Assembly (NCBI GenBank): GCA_964392965.1
Contig: CAYMSA010000021.1
Coordinates: forward strand, 1 to 25,090
From: CAYMSA01 sp964392965
GTDB lineage: Bacteria; Actinomycetota; Coriobacteriia; Anaerosomatales; Anaerosomataceae
Length of the DNA stretch: 25,090 nucleotides
Reading direction: 5' to 3'
Position 1 is the stretch's first letter; each line of letters starts with the position of its first letter. The translations under genes were made by a program, and so were the position numbers. The notes under the pieces are model-generated. The model was given only the letters and a program-made list of their open reading frames with translations, made no database searches and was not told the origin of the DNA. Below are positions 14,897-23,035 of the stretch, piece after piece.

Positions 14897-16456
14897 TTGG
14901 GCGATATGCCGTTCTACGTGACCACGCCGATCTACTATGTGAACGCCGAGCCGCACCTCGGCACGGCCTACACCACCGTCGCTGCGGACGCCATCGCCCG
15001 GTACCGCCGGATGACCGGTCACGATGTCCTCTTCCTCACAGGACTCGACGAGCACGGTCAGAAGATAGCGCAGGCGGCCGACGAGCACGGTGTCACCCCG
15101 CAGGAGTGGGTGGACGGCATCGCCCCCAAGTTCATCGATGTCTGGAAGATGCTCGACATCAGCAACGACGACTTCATCCGTACGACGGAGCCGCGCCACA
15201 AGCGTGGCGTGCAGGCGTTCTGGCAGAAGCTGTACGAGGCCGGTTACCTCTACCAGGGACACTATGAGGGGTGGTATTGCGTTCCGGACGAGACGTACTG
15301 GTCCGAGGACCAGCTCTCCGAGGGCATGTGCCCCCAGTGCGGTCGCGAGGTCAAGTTCATCAAGGAGGACAACTGGTTCTTCAAGCTGTCGGAGTTCCAG
15401 GACCGGCTGCTCGAGTTCTACGAGCAGCATCCCGGGTTCGTGCAGCCCGACACCCGCCGCAATGAGGTCATCTCGTTCGTCCAGGGCGGCCTGAGGGACC
15501 TGTCCATCTCGCGCACGACGTTCTCGTGGGGCGTTCCGATCCCCTTCGCCGAAGGACACGTCACCTACGTCTGGATCGACGCGCTGCTGAACTACATCAC
15601 CGCGCTCGGCTACGGCAGTGACGACCCGGCCGAGTCGGCCCGCTTCGACCGGTACTGGCCCGCCGACGTGCACTTCGTCGGCAAGGACATCATCCGGTTC
15701 CACTGTGTGATCTGGCCGGCGATGCTCATGGCTGCGGGTATGGAGCCGCCGCGTAGCGTCTTCGCGCACGGCTTCCTGCTCACCAAGGGCGAGAAGATGT
15801 CGAAGTCGAAGGGGAACGCCCAGACGCCGGCCTCGCTCGTCGAGCGCTTCGGGGTCGATGCGTACCGCTACTACTTCCTGCGTGACGTGGTCTTCGGGCA
15901 GGACGGCTCCATCTCCATGGAGGCGATGGTGCAGCGCTACAACGGTGACCTCGCCAACGACTGGGGCAATCTTTGCTCACGGCTGTTCAACATGACAGAG
16001 AAGTATCTGGAGGGCATCGCACCGTCGGCGCCTCCGATCGAGGACGAGTCCTCCGAGGACGCCACGCTCCGCGCGATTGCTGGCACGCTTCCCGAGAAGT
16101 ACGAGGAGCGCATGCGGGAGCTCGACTACTCAGGCGCGCTCGAGACCGTTTGGGAGCTTGTGAAGGAGACGAATCGCTACATCGAGAATTCGGCACCCTG
16201 GGGCCTCGCGAAAGAAGGCGATGTGGGGCGCCTGTCGGCCGTTCTGTACAACGCCCTGGAGTCGGTGCGCATCGCAGCTCTCTTCATCGCGCCGGTCATG
16301 CCTGCGACCTCCTCGGAGGTGTGGCGGCGCCTCGGCCTCGGTGACATCACGGCCGTCACCGCCATCGCTGCCGAGGCGGAGTGGGGCGGACTGCCCGAGG
16401 GCTCTCGGGTCACGAAGGGCGACTCGCTCTTCCCGCGCATCTACGAGGAGGCTTAG
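14897..16456 (+). CDS. metG: Methionyl-tRNA synthetase
   Basis: 519 residues. Class I catalytic core with the HIGH-type motif H20-L-G-T in YYVNAEPHLGTAY and the KMSKS loop at K300-M-S-K-S304. The connective-peptide zinc region retains WYCVPDETYW and CPQCG, as in the one-zinc-site bacterial group. The anticodon-binding helical domain includes RYNGDLANDWGNL and ends near residue 519; there is no C-terminal OB-fold (Trbp) dimerisation domain such as Bacillus MetS carries, so it should be monomeric, like the M. tuberculosis enzyme. The TTG start at 14897 is chosen over the ATG at 14906 because GAGGT (14884-14888) is at 8-base spacing. It heads the metG-tatD-flavoprotein run on the plus strand. 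Confidence 0.96.
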   Translation: MGDMPFYVTTPIYYVNAEPHLGTAYTTVAADAIARYRRMTGHDVLFLTGLDEHGQKIAQAADEHGVTPQEWVDGIAPKFIDVWKMLDISNDDFIRTTEPRHKRGVQAFWQKLYEAGYLYQGHYEGWYCVPDETYWSEDQLSEGMCPQCGREVKFIKEDNWFFKLSEFQDRLLEFYEQHPGFVQPDTRRNEVISFVQGGLRDLSISRTTFSWGVPIPFAEGHVTYVWIDALLNYITALGYGSDDPAESARFDRYWPADVHFVGKDIIRFHCVIWPAMLMAAGMEPPRSVFAHGFLLTKGEKMSKSKGNAQTPASLVERFGVDAYRYYFLRDVVFGQDGSISMEAMVQRYNGDLANDWGNLCSRLFNMTEKYLEGIAPSAPPIEDESSEDATLRAIAGTLPEKYEERMRELDYSGALETVWELVKETNRYIENSAPWGLAKEGDVGRLSAVLYNALESVRIAALFIAPVMPATSSEVWRRLGLGDITAVTAIAAEAEWGGLPEGSRVTKGDSLFPRIYEEA

Positions 16457-16462
16457 CGGCGA

Positions 16463-17362
16463 ATGGCCCTGCTGGAAAGTGAAGGTCAGGTCGAGGTGGA
16501 GAGTGGGATGCGGGCAGTCGATGCGCTGCCAGAGCTGCCGGATCTCGGTACGCCGAGTGTGGACGCCCATGCCCATCTGGACATGCTCGAAGACCCCGTT
16601 GCCGCACTCGTCAGGGCATCGCGCGCGGGCATCGCGCTCGTAGTGACGGTCGTCGACCTCACCGAGGATCCGGAGGTCACGTTCGGCGGCCTCGACGTCT
16701 GGCTGGCACAGGCGAACGACATCCTTGCGGCCGAGTCGCTGGCGGTTCCGGACGTCCGCATCATCGCGGGCTGGCACCCGCACAACGCCTCGGGTGGCGA
16801 TGACACTCTACTGGGTCGCTTGAGGTCTCTGGCGGGGGAGGGCCGCATCGTGGGGCTGGGTGAGCTCGGCCTCGACTACTACTACGACCATTCGCCCCGC
16901 CTCGACCAGAGACGCTGGTTCGAGGCACATCTCGCTCTTGCGCACGAGCTGTCGCTCCCGGTGGAGGTGCACCTGCGCGACGCTCACGACGAGGGCCTTG
17001 CGATCTTGGCGGCAGGGGGTGTGCCCCGGGCTGGATGTGTGATCCACTGTTTCACCGAGGGCCCGGAGCTCGCCGAGCGCTTTCTCGAGATGGGATGCCA
17101 CATATCCTTCGCCGGTCCGGTGACCTTCAAGAAGTCCGATGCGCTTCGCGAGGCCGCTCGAGTCACGCCGCTTGAGCGTCTGCTCGTCGAGACTGACTGT
17201 CCCTTCCTCGCTCCGCACCCGTTCCGCGGCCGGAAGAACGAACCGGCTTTCGCGGTCCTGAACGCGGTGGCGGTCGCCTCGGCGAAAGGTGTCACCCCTG
17301 CCGAGGTCGCCACGAATGCGCTCGCTAACGCCAGACGTCTCTTCGCCCGGACTACGGTGTGA
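16463..17362 (+). CDS. tatD: TatD family metal-dependent deoxyribonuclease
   Basis: 299 residues with a TIM-barrel amidohydrolase-like nuclease fold. The metal ligands are all visible: H36-A-H38 in VDAHAHLD, the glutamate in GLGELGLDYYYD, His in VEVHLRD, His in VIHCFTE, and Asp in VETDCPFLAP. TatD proteins are 3'-5' exonucleases acting in DNA repair and degradation. The ATG at 16463 is 6 bases after the metG stop, with GAGGAGG a little far upstream (11 bases). The ATG at 16508 with GGAG (16498-16501) is a shorter alternative that keeps all conserved residues. The stop overlaps the next gene's GTG by four bases, so the pair is coupled. Confidence 0.94.
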   Translation: MALLESEGQVEVESGMRAVDALPELPDLGTPSVDAHAHLDMLEDPVAALVRASRAGIALVVTVVDLTEDPEVTFGGLDVWLAQANDILAAESLAVPDVRIIAGWHPHNASGGDDTLLGRLRSLAGEGRIVGLGELGLDYYYDHSPRLDQRRWFEAHLALAHELSLPVEVHLRDAHDEGLAILAAGGVPRAGCVIHCFTEGPELAERFLEMGCHISFAGPVTFKKSDALREAARVTPLERLLVETDCPFLAPHPFRGRKNEPAFAVLNAVAVASAKGVTPAEVATNALANARRLFARTTV

Positions 17363-18063
17363 CCTCCGTGTCGACTGTCCGCAATCCATGCGATGAGGGT
17401 GCGCCGGGCGTCGAGCCGGCGTTCCGGAAGCATCCGATCGTCCTCGGCATCAAGGGTAGCCCCAGACGTGGCGGCAATACCGACCTCCTGCTTGAGGCCG
17501 CGCTGGCTGCCGCACGAGATGCCGGTGCCGTCACGCGCGTGCTGGTCGCGTCGGAGTCGGGTCTCCAGCCCTGCCGGGGCTGCAACGCATGTTCCGTGAC
17601 TGGAACGTGTGTCATCGATGACGGTGGCTCTGCGGTGCACGCGGCCATCGATGACGCCGACGGCATCATCGTCGCGACGCCGGTGTACTTCGCGAGCGTC
17701 CCGGGGGTTCTCAAGGTCATGATCGACCGGCTCCAGCCCTACTGGGCCCGACGGTACGCGCTCGGTCAACCGCTCGAATGCCGACGCCCCGGGGGCATCA
17801 TCATGGTGCGGGCCGGTGGCGATCCGTATGGCTTCGCGGCCACTGCGGCCGTCGTGCGGAGTGCGTTCGCCGTGCTCGGCGTGGATGTCCTGGCGGTGGC
17901 CGAGTTCGAAGGATATGAGAGGCCCAGGGAGATCGAGCAAGAAGGACCGCTCACGCGCGCTGCCCAGATGGGCACTCTGATCGCACGTGAAGCATCCCAG
18001 TGCACCGTCGCGCCCGCAGTACCGCCTGTCGACAACACCGCCGATTCCGATAGCGACCGGTGA
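17359..18063 (+). CDS. Flavodoxin-fold NAD(P)H-dependent FMN reductase, iron-sulfur-flavoprotein-like
   Basis: 234 residues. A 24-residue variable N-terminus is followed by the flavin phosphate loop IKGSPRRGGNTD and a four-Cys motif C72-x2-C75-x2-C78-x5-C84 identical in spacing to that of the protein at 125-670. The ATPVYFASVPGVLKVMIDR segment is the second flavin contact region. The C-terminal tail is polar and unconserved. The GTG at 17359 overlaps the tatD stop in a GTGA junction, indicating translational coupling. This gene interrupts the otherwise conserved tatD-yabE-rsmA order. Its redox partner and substrate are unknown, and cluster binding is only inferred from the cysteines. Confidence 0.88.
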   Translation: MTSVSTVRNPCDEGAPGVEPAFRKHPIVLGIKGSPRRGGNTDLLLEAALAAARDAGAVTRVLVASESGLQPCRGCNACSVTGTCVIDDGGSAVHAAIDDADGIIVATPVYFASVPGVLKVMIDRLQPYWARRYALGQPLECRRPGGIIMVRAGGDPYGFAATAAVVRSAFAVLGVDVLAVAEFEGYERPREIEQEGPLTRAAQMGTLIAREASQCTVAPAVPPVDNTADSDSDR

Positions 18064-18088
18064 CGTCCGACGCGGGCGGCGCTATACT
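18060..18088 (+). promoter_or_regulatory. Promoter of the G5/3D wall-protein gene
   Basis: GTGACG (18060-18065, 4/6 to TTGACA) and TATACT (18083-18088, 5/6 to TATAAT) are 17 bases apart. The expected start near 18095 gives a leader of about 40 bases before the ATG at 18136. The -35 box overlaps the stop codon of the flavoprotein gene, so the wall gene can be expressed separately from metG-tatD. Confidence 0.62.
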
Positions 18089-18135
18089 CATGCGGCCGTT
18101 CTTTGAGTCGTCCTACAGTCGGCAGAAGGGGCACC

Positions 18136-19230
18136 ATGCGAAAGCCGGGAAGACCGGCCCCGTCGCTGAGCATCCCACACCTCGTCGTAGTCATCGTCGC
18201 AGCAATCGTCATACCACTGGTCATCTCAGGATTCGTCTGGGCCAAGAAGGGCGTCGTGGTCGTCGTCAACGGCCAGTCGACCTACAGCACAACAAGAGCA
18301 GAGACCGTCTCCGACGTCCTCGATGAGCTGCAGATCGAGGTCGCTCCGGGTGACGTCGTGAGTCCGCTTCCGAACAGACTGGTGCATGATGGCGAGGAGA
18401 TCGTCGTCCTCAAGGCCACGCCGGTCACCCTCGTCTGCGGCGGTGCTCCGCGTGAGCTGACTGTCGTGGGCACGACGGTGGCCGATGCCCTCGTGAGTGC
18501 CGGGCTCGACCCGTCAAGCGGACTGTTGGTCTCGCCCTCGGTCGACACAACGCTCTCGTCGGAGATGACCATCACTGCCGCCGAGGTCTTCGTACGCGTC
18601 TCCCGTGAGGAGACGACGATACCGTTTGCGACGGTCGAGCAGGAGGACCCGACTCTTCGCGCCGGTCAGCGCCGTGTCGTGCGACAGGGTGCCGCGGGCA
18701 AGGCTGTCTGCATCTACGAGGTGCTCGTGGTCGCCGATGAGGAGACCACGCGGACCGTCAAGGCCGAGACGGTTCTGGCTGAGCCCGTTGACGCCCTGGT
18801 GAGGGTCGGAACCTATGTGGCGGCGGCGTCCTCCGGTGGATCTTCGTCAGGCTCGGGAAGTGCCGCATCGGCCCACACCGGTGCCGATGCGAGCGCAGGA
18901 CCTCCCTCCGCTGGAGCCACCATGATCGTCCGCGCGACCGCCTACACGCCCTGGGATCCTGGCTGCGGGGGGCTCGAGGTCATAACGCGGAAGATCGCCG
19001 CCTATGGCATTCCGGCGGGCTGGGGCATAGTGGCAGTCGATCCTGCGATCATCCCGCTCGGAACACGCATCTACGTCCCGGGCTATGGCAATGCGGTTGC
19101 CGCGGATACCGGCGGTGGTATCAAGGGTGCTCGTATCGACGTGTGCTACTGGGACGGCGGGTCGTCGGTATCCCGCGCCGCGGCCATTCGCTGGGGAGTG
19201 CGCACTGTGACGATCACGATCATCGAGTAG
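18136..19230 (+). CDS. yabE: YabE-like cell-wall protein: DUF348 x2, G5, 3D domain
   Basis: 364 residues. A basic N-terminus and one membrane helix (about 15-35) act as anchor or signal sequence. Two DUF348 ubiquitin-like repeats (about 39-94 and 95-150) and a G5 domain (about 151-225, with REETTIPF and AGQRRVVRQG) are followed by a Ser/Gly/Ala linker (226-265) and a C-terminal 3D domain (268-364). The three aspartates naming that domain are D302 (VDP), D324 (ADTGG) and D335 (RIDV). The 3D domain is a double-psi barrel related to MltA lytic transglycosylases, so the protein probably cleaves peptidoglycan outside the membrane. Firmicute YabE has this architecture; actinobacterial RpfB has the same DUF348/G5 part but an Rpf catalytic domain. 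ATG at 18136 follows AAGGGG. Confidence 0.92.
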   Translation: MRKPGRPAPSLSIPHLVVVIVAAIVIPLVISGFVWAKKGVVVVVNGQSTYSTTRAETVSDVLDELQIEVAPGDVVSPLPNRLVHDGEEIVVLKATPVTLVCGGAPRELTVVGTTVADALVSAGLDPSSGLLVSPSVDTTLSSEMTITAAEVFVRVSREETTIPFATVEQEDPTLRAGQRRVVRQGAAGKAVCIYEVLVVADEETTRTVKAETVLAEPVDALVRVGTYVAAASSGGSSSGSGSAASAHTGADASAGPPSAGATMIVRATAYTPWDPGCGGLEVITRKIAAYGIPAGWGIVAVDPAIIPLGTRIYVPGYGNAVAADTGGGIKGARIDVCYWDGGSSVSRAAAIRWGVRTVTITIIE

Positions 19231-19245
19231 TCGGAAGCGATATCG

Positions 19246-20100
19246 GTGCCCTACTCCCGGTTGGCCACTCCTTCGGCCACGATAGCCGCATTGCGGCAGT
19301 ACGGTCTGTACACGCGCAAGTCGCTCGGCCAGCACTTCCTGGTGGATGACAACATCGTGGGTCGGATCATCGGCTTGGCAGGAATCGAGCCAGGTGAAGT
19401 CGTGCTCGAGGTGGGGCCGGGCATTGGTACCCTGACCTGGGCGTTGCTCGGCGCCGGGGCCCAGGTGGTCGCCGTCGAGTTCGACGAGCGGTTACTCATG
19501 CCTCTCGACGATATCGCCGCCTCGCACGACGCACTGTCGGTCGTGCATGCCGATGCGGTGGTGGTGCCGGTCGAGCGGCTGAGGGTACGGGGCGAGCCGC
19601 GTGCGCTCGTCGCGAATCTCCCGTACAGCGTGGCAGCTACAGTCATACTCCGCTTCTTCGAGGAGCTGCCCTCGCTCGAGCGCGCCGTCGTCATGGTGCA
19701 GGCCGAGGTGGCCGATAGGATCGCCGCGGTTCCTGGCACGAAAGCGTACGGTGCCTATACCGTGAAGCTCGGGCTGCATGCTCGCGTGACCGGGCGGTTC
19801 GGGGTACCTCGTTCGTGCTTCCTGCCGCCGCCACACGTCGACTCAGCGGTGCTACGGCTCGAACGCATCGAGTCAGCTTCGGGCGCAGACGCCATCGCGG
19901 GAGCCGTGCGGATGGCGGACGCGGCGTTCTCGCAGCGCCGCAAGACGCTCCGGAATTCGCTGGCCGCCGGACTCGGCGTGCCGGTGTCAGAGGCCGAGGG
20001 CATACTGAGGGCCGCTGGAATCGATCCTTCGTGGCGCGCTGAGCGGCTCACGGTCCAGGAGTTCGTGCGCCTGGGCAGAGTGGGGGGACGTAGGGGCTGA
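19246..20100 (+). CDS. rsmA: 16S rRNA (adenine1518-N6/adenine1519-N6)-dimethyltransferase RsmA (KsgA)
   Basis: 284 residues. It dimethylates A1518 and A1519 in the 3' hairpin of 16S rRNA during late 30S assembly. Present are KSLGQHFLVDD, the SAM motif VVLEVGPGIGTLT, acidic VAVEFDERL, the catalytic NLPYSVAA, and the C-terminal FSQRRKTLRNSL and GIDPSWRAERL. Length is slightly above the usual 270. GTG start at 19246, 15 bases after the wall-protein stop, with a GGAAG site at 19233-19237. In Bacillus rnmV lies between yabE and ksgA; here there is no space for it. The stop codon abuts the veg promoter. Confidence 0.96.
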   Translation: MPYSRLATPSATIAALRQYGLYTRKSLGQHFLVDDNIVGRIIGLAGIEPGEVVLEVGPGIGTLTWALLGAGAQVVAVEFDERLLMPLDDIAASHDALSVVHADAVVVPVERLRVRGEPRALVANLPYSVAATVILRFFEELPSLERAVVMVQAEVADRIAAVPGTKAYGAYTVKLGLHARVTGRFGVPRSCFLPPPHVDSAVLRLERIESASGADAIAGAVRMADAAFSQRRKTLRNSLAAGLGVPVSEAEGILRAAGIDPSWRAERLTVQEFVRLGRVGGRRG

Positions 20101-20129
20101 TTGTAATCTGGGAGATTCTTGAGTATACT
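20101..20129 (+). promoter_or_regulatory. Strong promoter of veg
   Basis: TTGTAA (20101-20106) and TATACT (20124-20129) are separated by exactly 17 bases in an A/T-rich patch unlike its surroundings. The -35 begins right after the rsmA stop codon. The predicted start near 20136 gives a short leader containing AAGGAGG (20139-20145). From memory, the Bacillus veg promoter is one of that organism's strongest vegetative promoters. Confidence 0.72.
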
Positions 20130-20152
20130 ATAAGTTCTAAGGAGGCGCGTAC

Positions 20153-20434
20153 ATGGAAATGATGAATCAGGTCGAGGTCGTGGGTCGCATCCGGTCCGAC
20201 CTCGAGTCACTCATGGGATCCCGGCTCAAGCTCAAGGCGAACATGGGCCGATCCAAGGTTCTCGAGCGTGAGGGTATTCTCGAGCAGACGCATCCGAGTC
20301 TCTTCGTGCTCAAGATCGACGAGAAGCGTGGTCGTACCGCACGCGTCTCGTACAGCTATGTGGACATCCTGACCGGCACTGTCGAGCTCACCGACTGCGA
20401 CACGGGCGAGTGCGTCTTCGCCTGGCTCAACTAG
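20153..20434 (+). CDS. veg: Veg family protein
   Basis: 93 residues matching the small Veg (DUF1021) family: an N-terminal helix (VVGRIRSDLESLMGSRLKLKANMGR) and a C-terminal beta-rich part (LFVLKIDEKRGRTARVSYSYVDILTGTVEL). Bacillus Veg has been reported to stimulate biofilm matrix gene expression, and its exact mechanism is unclear. The ATG at 20153 has an ideal AAGGAGG 7 bases upstream; ATGs at 20159 and 20162 are less well placed. The gene sits between rsmA and ispE as in Bacillus. Two further cysteines in its tail (CDTGEC) are not a feature I associate with the family. Confidence 0.9.
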   Translation: MEMMNQVEVVGRIRSDLESLMGSRLKLKANMGRSKVLEREGILEQTHPSLFVLKIDEKRGRTARVSYSYVDILTGTVELTDCDTGECVFAWLN

Positions 20435-20469
20435 CACTTTCCGCAGTCCGGTGGTGCTGCGCGGATCGT

Positions 20470-20485
20470 GTCAGCGGTTGCTGAC
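20470..20485 (+). other. Hairpin just ahead of ispE
   Basis: GTCAGC (20470-20475) pairs perfectly with GCTGAC (20480-20485) around a GGTT loop. It lies 4 bases before the ispE ribosome-binding site and has no T-run. It could mark RNA processing, partial attenuation after the strong veg promoter, or modulation of ispE translation. Confidence 0.35.
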
Positions 20486-20499
20486 GACAGGGGGCGCAT

Positions 20500-21405
20500 G
20501 TGATCCGGCAGCTCAGGGTGATCGCGCCGGCCAAGGTCAATCTCCATCTTCACGTCGGGGCTCTTCGTCCGGACGGCTACCACCAGGTGGCGACTGTCCT
20601 GCATGCCCTCGAGTTCTCCGACGTGATCACCATCTCGGCGGATGGAGAACGCTCTTTCGGGTGTACGCCGGACATCAGAATACCCGACACTGAGAACCTC
20701 GCGTACAAGGCCGCCCGTCTCATGGCCGAGACGTTCGGTCGAGCCGATGACGTCAGTATCGCCCTGGAGAAGCACATCCCTTCCGGAGCCGGACTCGGCG
20801 GTGCGAGTGCGGATGCCGCTGCGGTGATCACCGGTCTCGCCGAGCTGTGGGAGATTCCTCGCTCGTCGGATGAGGTCGTTGCGGTCGCCCGGTCACTCGG
20901 CGCAGACGTACCCTTCTTCCTTGAGGGAGGGGCGGCCTTGTTCGTCGGGCGCGGCGACCTGTTGGAGGCGCATGCTCGGCCACTTGATCTGGCCGTTACC
21001 CTCGTCAAGCCGGGGGATTCGGTTCCGACTGCGGAGGCGTACCGGCGCTTCGATGAGCTGCGTGCGGACCGCCCCGTCGGTGAGATCTCCCACGTGGCCC
21101 TCATGCGCGCACTCGACGCGGGCGATGCCGACCGGGCAGGCCGTTTGCTGCACAACAACATGACGTCTGCCGCAGTCACGATCGTTCCCGCCATCGCCGA
21201 GGCGCTCGAGTACCTGAAGCGTCGCCCTGGGCTTCTGGGGGCATCGATGACCGGCAGCGGTTCCGCGTGCTTCGGCTTCTTCGAGCATGATGAGGATGCC
21301 GCATGTGCGGCGGCGGACGCGGAGGCCCAGGGTTTCTGGTCATGTGCCTCGCGAACCCGAGCCACAGGCTGCGAGATCAAGGCCTCGGGACGCGCCGGTG
21401 CCTGA
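20500..21405 (+). CDS. ispE: 4-diphosphocytidyl-2-C-methyl-D-erythritol kinase IspE
   Basis: 301 residues of the GHMP kinase family. It phosphorylates CDP-ME in the non-mevalonate (MEP) isoprenoid pathway. The N-terminal APAKVNLHLHVG with GYH, the ATP-binding glycine-rich loop PSGAGLGGASADAAA and the third motif GASMTGSGSACFG are intact. Length is normal. The GTG at 20500 follows AGGGGG; an overlapping ATG at 20498 is in a frame that stops at once. Presence implies isoprenoid synthesis by MEP rather than mevalonate. Transcription from the veg promoter through the 20470-20485 hairpin is likely. Confidence 0.96.
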   Translation: MIRQLRVIAPAKVNLHLHVGALRPDGYHQVATVLHALEFSDVITISADGERSFGCTPDIRIPDTENLAYKAARLMAETFGRADDVSIALEKHIPSGAGLGGASADAAAVITGLAELWEIPRSSDEVVAVARSLGADVPFFLEGGAALFVGRGDLLEAHARPLDLAVTLVKPGDSVPTAEAYRRFDELRADRPVGEISHVALMRALDAGDADRAGRLLHNNMTSAAVTIVPAIAEALEYLKRRPGLLGASMTGSGSACFGFFEHDEDAACAAADAEAQGFWSCASRTRATGCEIKASGRAGA

Positions 21406-21468
21406 GGTCGCCGCGATGGAACGCACCGGCGATGCTGTCGTCCGCCCGGCGGGAGCCCGGGTGCCCTA

Positions 21469-21477
21469 TGGTATACT
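21469..21477 (+). promoter_or_regulatory. Extended -10 promoter of tRNA-Gln
   Basis: TGGTATACT combines a TGn extension with TATACT (5/6 to consensus); no -35 box is apparent at the usual distance. Transcription would start near 21484, about 27 bases before the mature tRNA 5' end, and may continue into glmU. Confidence 0.55.
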
Positions 21478-21510
21478 CCCGAAGCGCGTCTCGTGCCGCG
21501 GTCGATGCTT

Positions 21511-21585
21511 TGGGGCGTAGCCAAGCGGTAAGGCAGCGGACTTTGGATCCGCCATCCGTAGGTTCGAATCCTACCGCCCCAGCCA
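21511..21585 (+). tRNA. tRNA-Gln (anticodon TTG)
   Basis: The acceptor stem TGGGGCG (21511-21517) pairs with CGCCCCA (21575-21581); discriminator G and an encoded CCA end the gene at 21585. The anticodon loop CTTTGGA carries TTG. The T-arm holds GGTTCGAATCC. The weak first pair U1-A72 is a known tRNA-Gln identity feature. The gene stands alone between ispE and glmU, 34 bases ahead of the glmU ATG. Confidence 0.97.
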
Positions 21586-21619
21586 TACCGCCTGGGGAGC
21601 ACCGAGGGAAGGACCGTCG

Positions 21620-23035
21620 ATGAGTGCAGCAGCCATCATCCTCGCAGCGGGCGAGGGTACCCGCATGAGGTCCTCTCTCCCCAAGGTCGCCCATCGCGTG
21701 CTTGACGTGCCGATGATCTCGCACGTCGTCAACACGGCCCGCTCGGCAGGCGTAGAGCGCATCGTCGTCGTCACCGGACACGGCGCGGACGTCGTCGAAG
21801 GTCTTCTGAGCGCCGAGGCGGTGGAGTTCGCCTCCCAGCCCCGACGGCTGGGCACGGGGGATGCCGTGCGGTGTGCGCTACAGGTTATGGGCGCATCGTC
21901 AGGCCCGGTGGTCGTCATGTCGGGAGACGTGCCACTGCTCCGCCCCGAGACGGTCCGAGAGCTCATCGACGCGCGTGATCGCATGGGCGCCTCCGCGGTC
22001 GTCTTGTCGGCACTGATGGCAGACCCCACCGGCTATGGTCGGGTCATCCGCAGCGAGGGCGGTCGCGTGGAAGCGATCGTGGAGCAGAAGGACCTGCCCG
22101 CCGACCTCGCCCATGTGGCCGAGTGCAACACCGGCACCTACTGCTTTGACGGGAGTCTGCTGCCTGCGTACGTCGACCGGCTTGACCCGGCAAACGCTCA
22201 AGGCGAGTACTACCTCACCGATGTGGTGCGCTTGCTCGTGGCCGACGGTCTTCCCGTGGAGGTCGTGATCGCTGGAGATCCTGACGAGACGTCGGGCGTC
22301 AACACACGGGTGCAGCTCGCTGCGGCCAATCGGGCGATGCAGCAACGCATCAACGAGGCGCACATGCTCGCCGGAGTGACCATGACCGACCCCGCGCTCG
22401 TGTGGGTCGGTCCGGGCGTGACGCTTGAGCGAGATGTGGTCCTCGAGCCGATGACCTTCGTGTACGGTGCGAGCCGAGTCGGCGAGGGCTCCGTCATCGG
22501 TCCCGACACGCGACTCGTGGACTCGGTCGTCGGCGCATCCTGCACTGTCGATTCCTCGATTCTCATCGGTGCGAGGCTTGCAGACCGTGTGTCCGTCGGT
22601 CCGCGTGCGTATCTCCGTCCCGGCACGGTCATGGCCGAGGACTCGAAGGCCGGGACGAGTGTCGAGATCAAGAAGTCATTTGTCGGGCGCGGGTCGAAGG
22701 TGCCGCATCTGTCGTACATCGGAGACGCGATTCTCGGCGATGAGGTCAACATCGGCGCCGGCACGATAACCTGCAACTATGACGGGAACAACAAACACGC
22801 GACGATCATCGGAGACCGGGCGTTCATCGGCTCGGATACCATGCTGGTGGCACCCGTCGTGATAGGCGATGATGCGGTGACAGGGGCGGGAAGCGCCATC
22901 ACGAGAGATGTGTCTGCCGGGTCGCTTGCAGTCGAGCGCTCTGAGCAGCGGACGATCGAGGGATGGACGGCCCGTTCTCGATGTGGGCAGACGAATGAAG
23001 CAGCCGACACGACACGAGGGAGTAGCGCGCGATGA
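21620..23035 (+). CDS. glmU: Bifunctional N-acetylglucosamine-1-phosphate uridyltransferase / glucosamine-1-phosphate acetyltransferase GlmU
   Basis: 471 residues. It makes UDP-GlcNAc from glucosamine 1-phosphate, acetyl-CoA and UTP for peptidoglycan. The N-terminal uridyltransferase has LAAGEGTRMRSSLPK, QPRRLGTGDAV, VMSGDVPLL and ECNTGTYCF. The C-terminal left-handed beta-helix has isoleucine-patch hexapeptide repeats, VPHLSYIGD with the acetyltransferase His, NIGAGTITCNYDG and FIGSDTMLVAPV. A short polar tail follows. The ATG at 21620 has AAGGA about 6 bases upstream. The last bases overlap the prs start (ATGA), so the two are coupled. Confidence 0.97.
   Translation: MSAAAIILAAGEGTRMRSSLPKVAHRVLDVPMISHVVNTARSAGVERIVVVTGHGADVVEGLLSAEAVEFASQPRRLGTGDAVRCALQVMGASSGPVVVMSGDVPLLRPETVRELIDARDRMGASAVVLSALMADPTGYGRVIRSEGGRVEAIVEQKDLPADLAHVAECNTGTYCFDGSLLPAYVDRLDPANAQGEYYLTDVVRLLVADGLPVEVVIAGDPDETSGVNTRVQLAAANRAMQQRINEAHMLAGVTMTDPALVWVGPGVTLERDVVLEPMTFVYGASRVGEGSVIGPDTRLVDSVVGASCTVDSSILIGARLADRVSVGPRAYLRPGTVMAEDSKAGTSVEIKKSFVGRGSKVPHLSYIGDAILGDEVNIGAGTITCNYDGNNKHATIIGDRAFIGSDTMLVAPVVIGDDAVTGAGSAITRDVSAGSLAVERSEQRTIEGWTARSRCGQTNEAADTTRGSSAR

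Noticed and set aside
20577..21602. 341-codon minus-strand frame over ispE and the tRNA
   Set aside because: It runs antisense across a canonical ispE and through a complete tRNA gene, so it is a GC-bias artefact.
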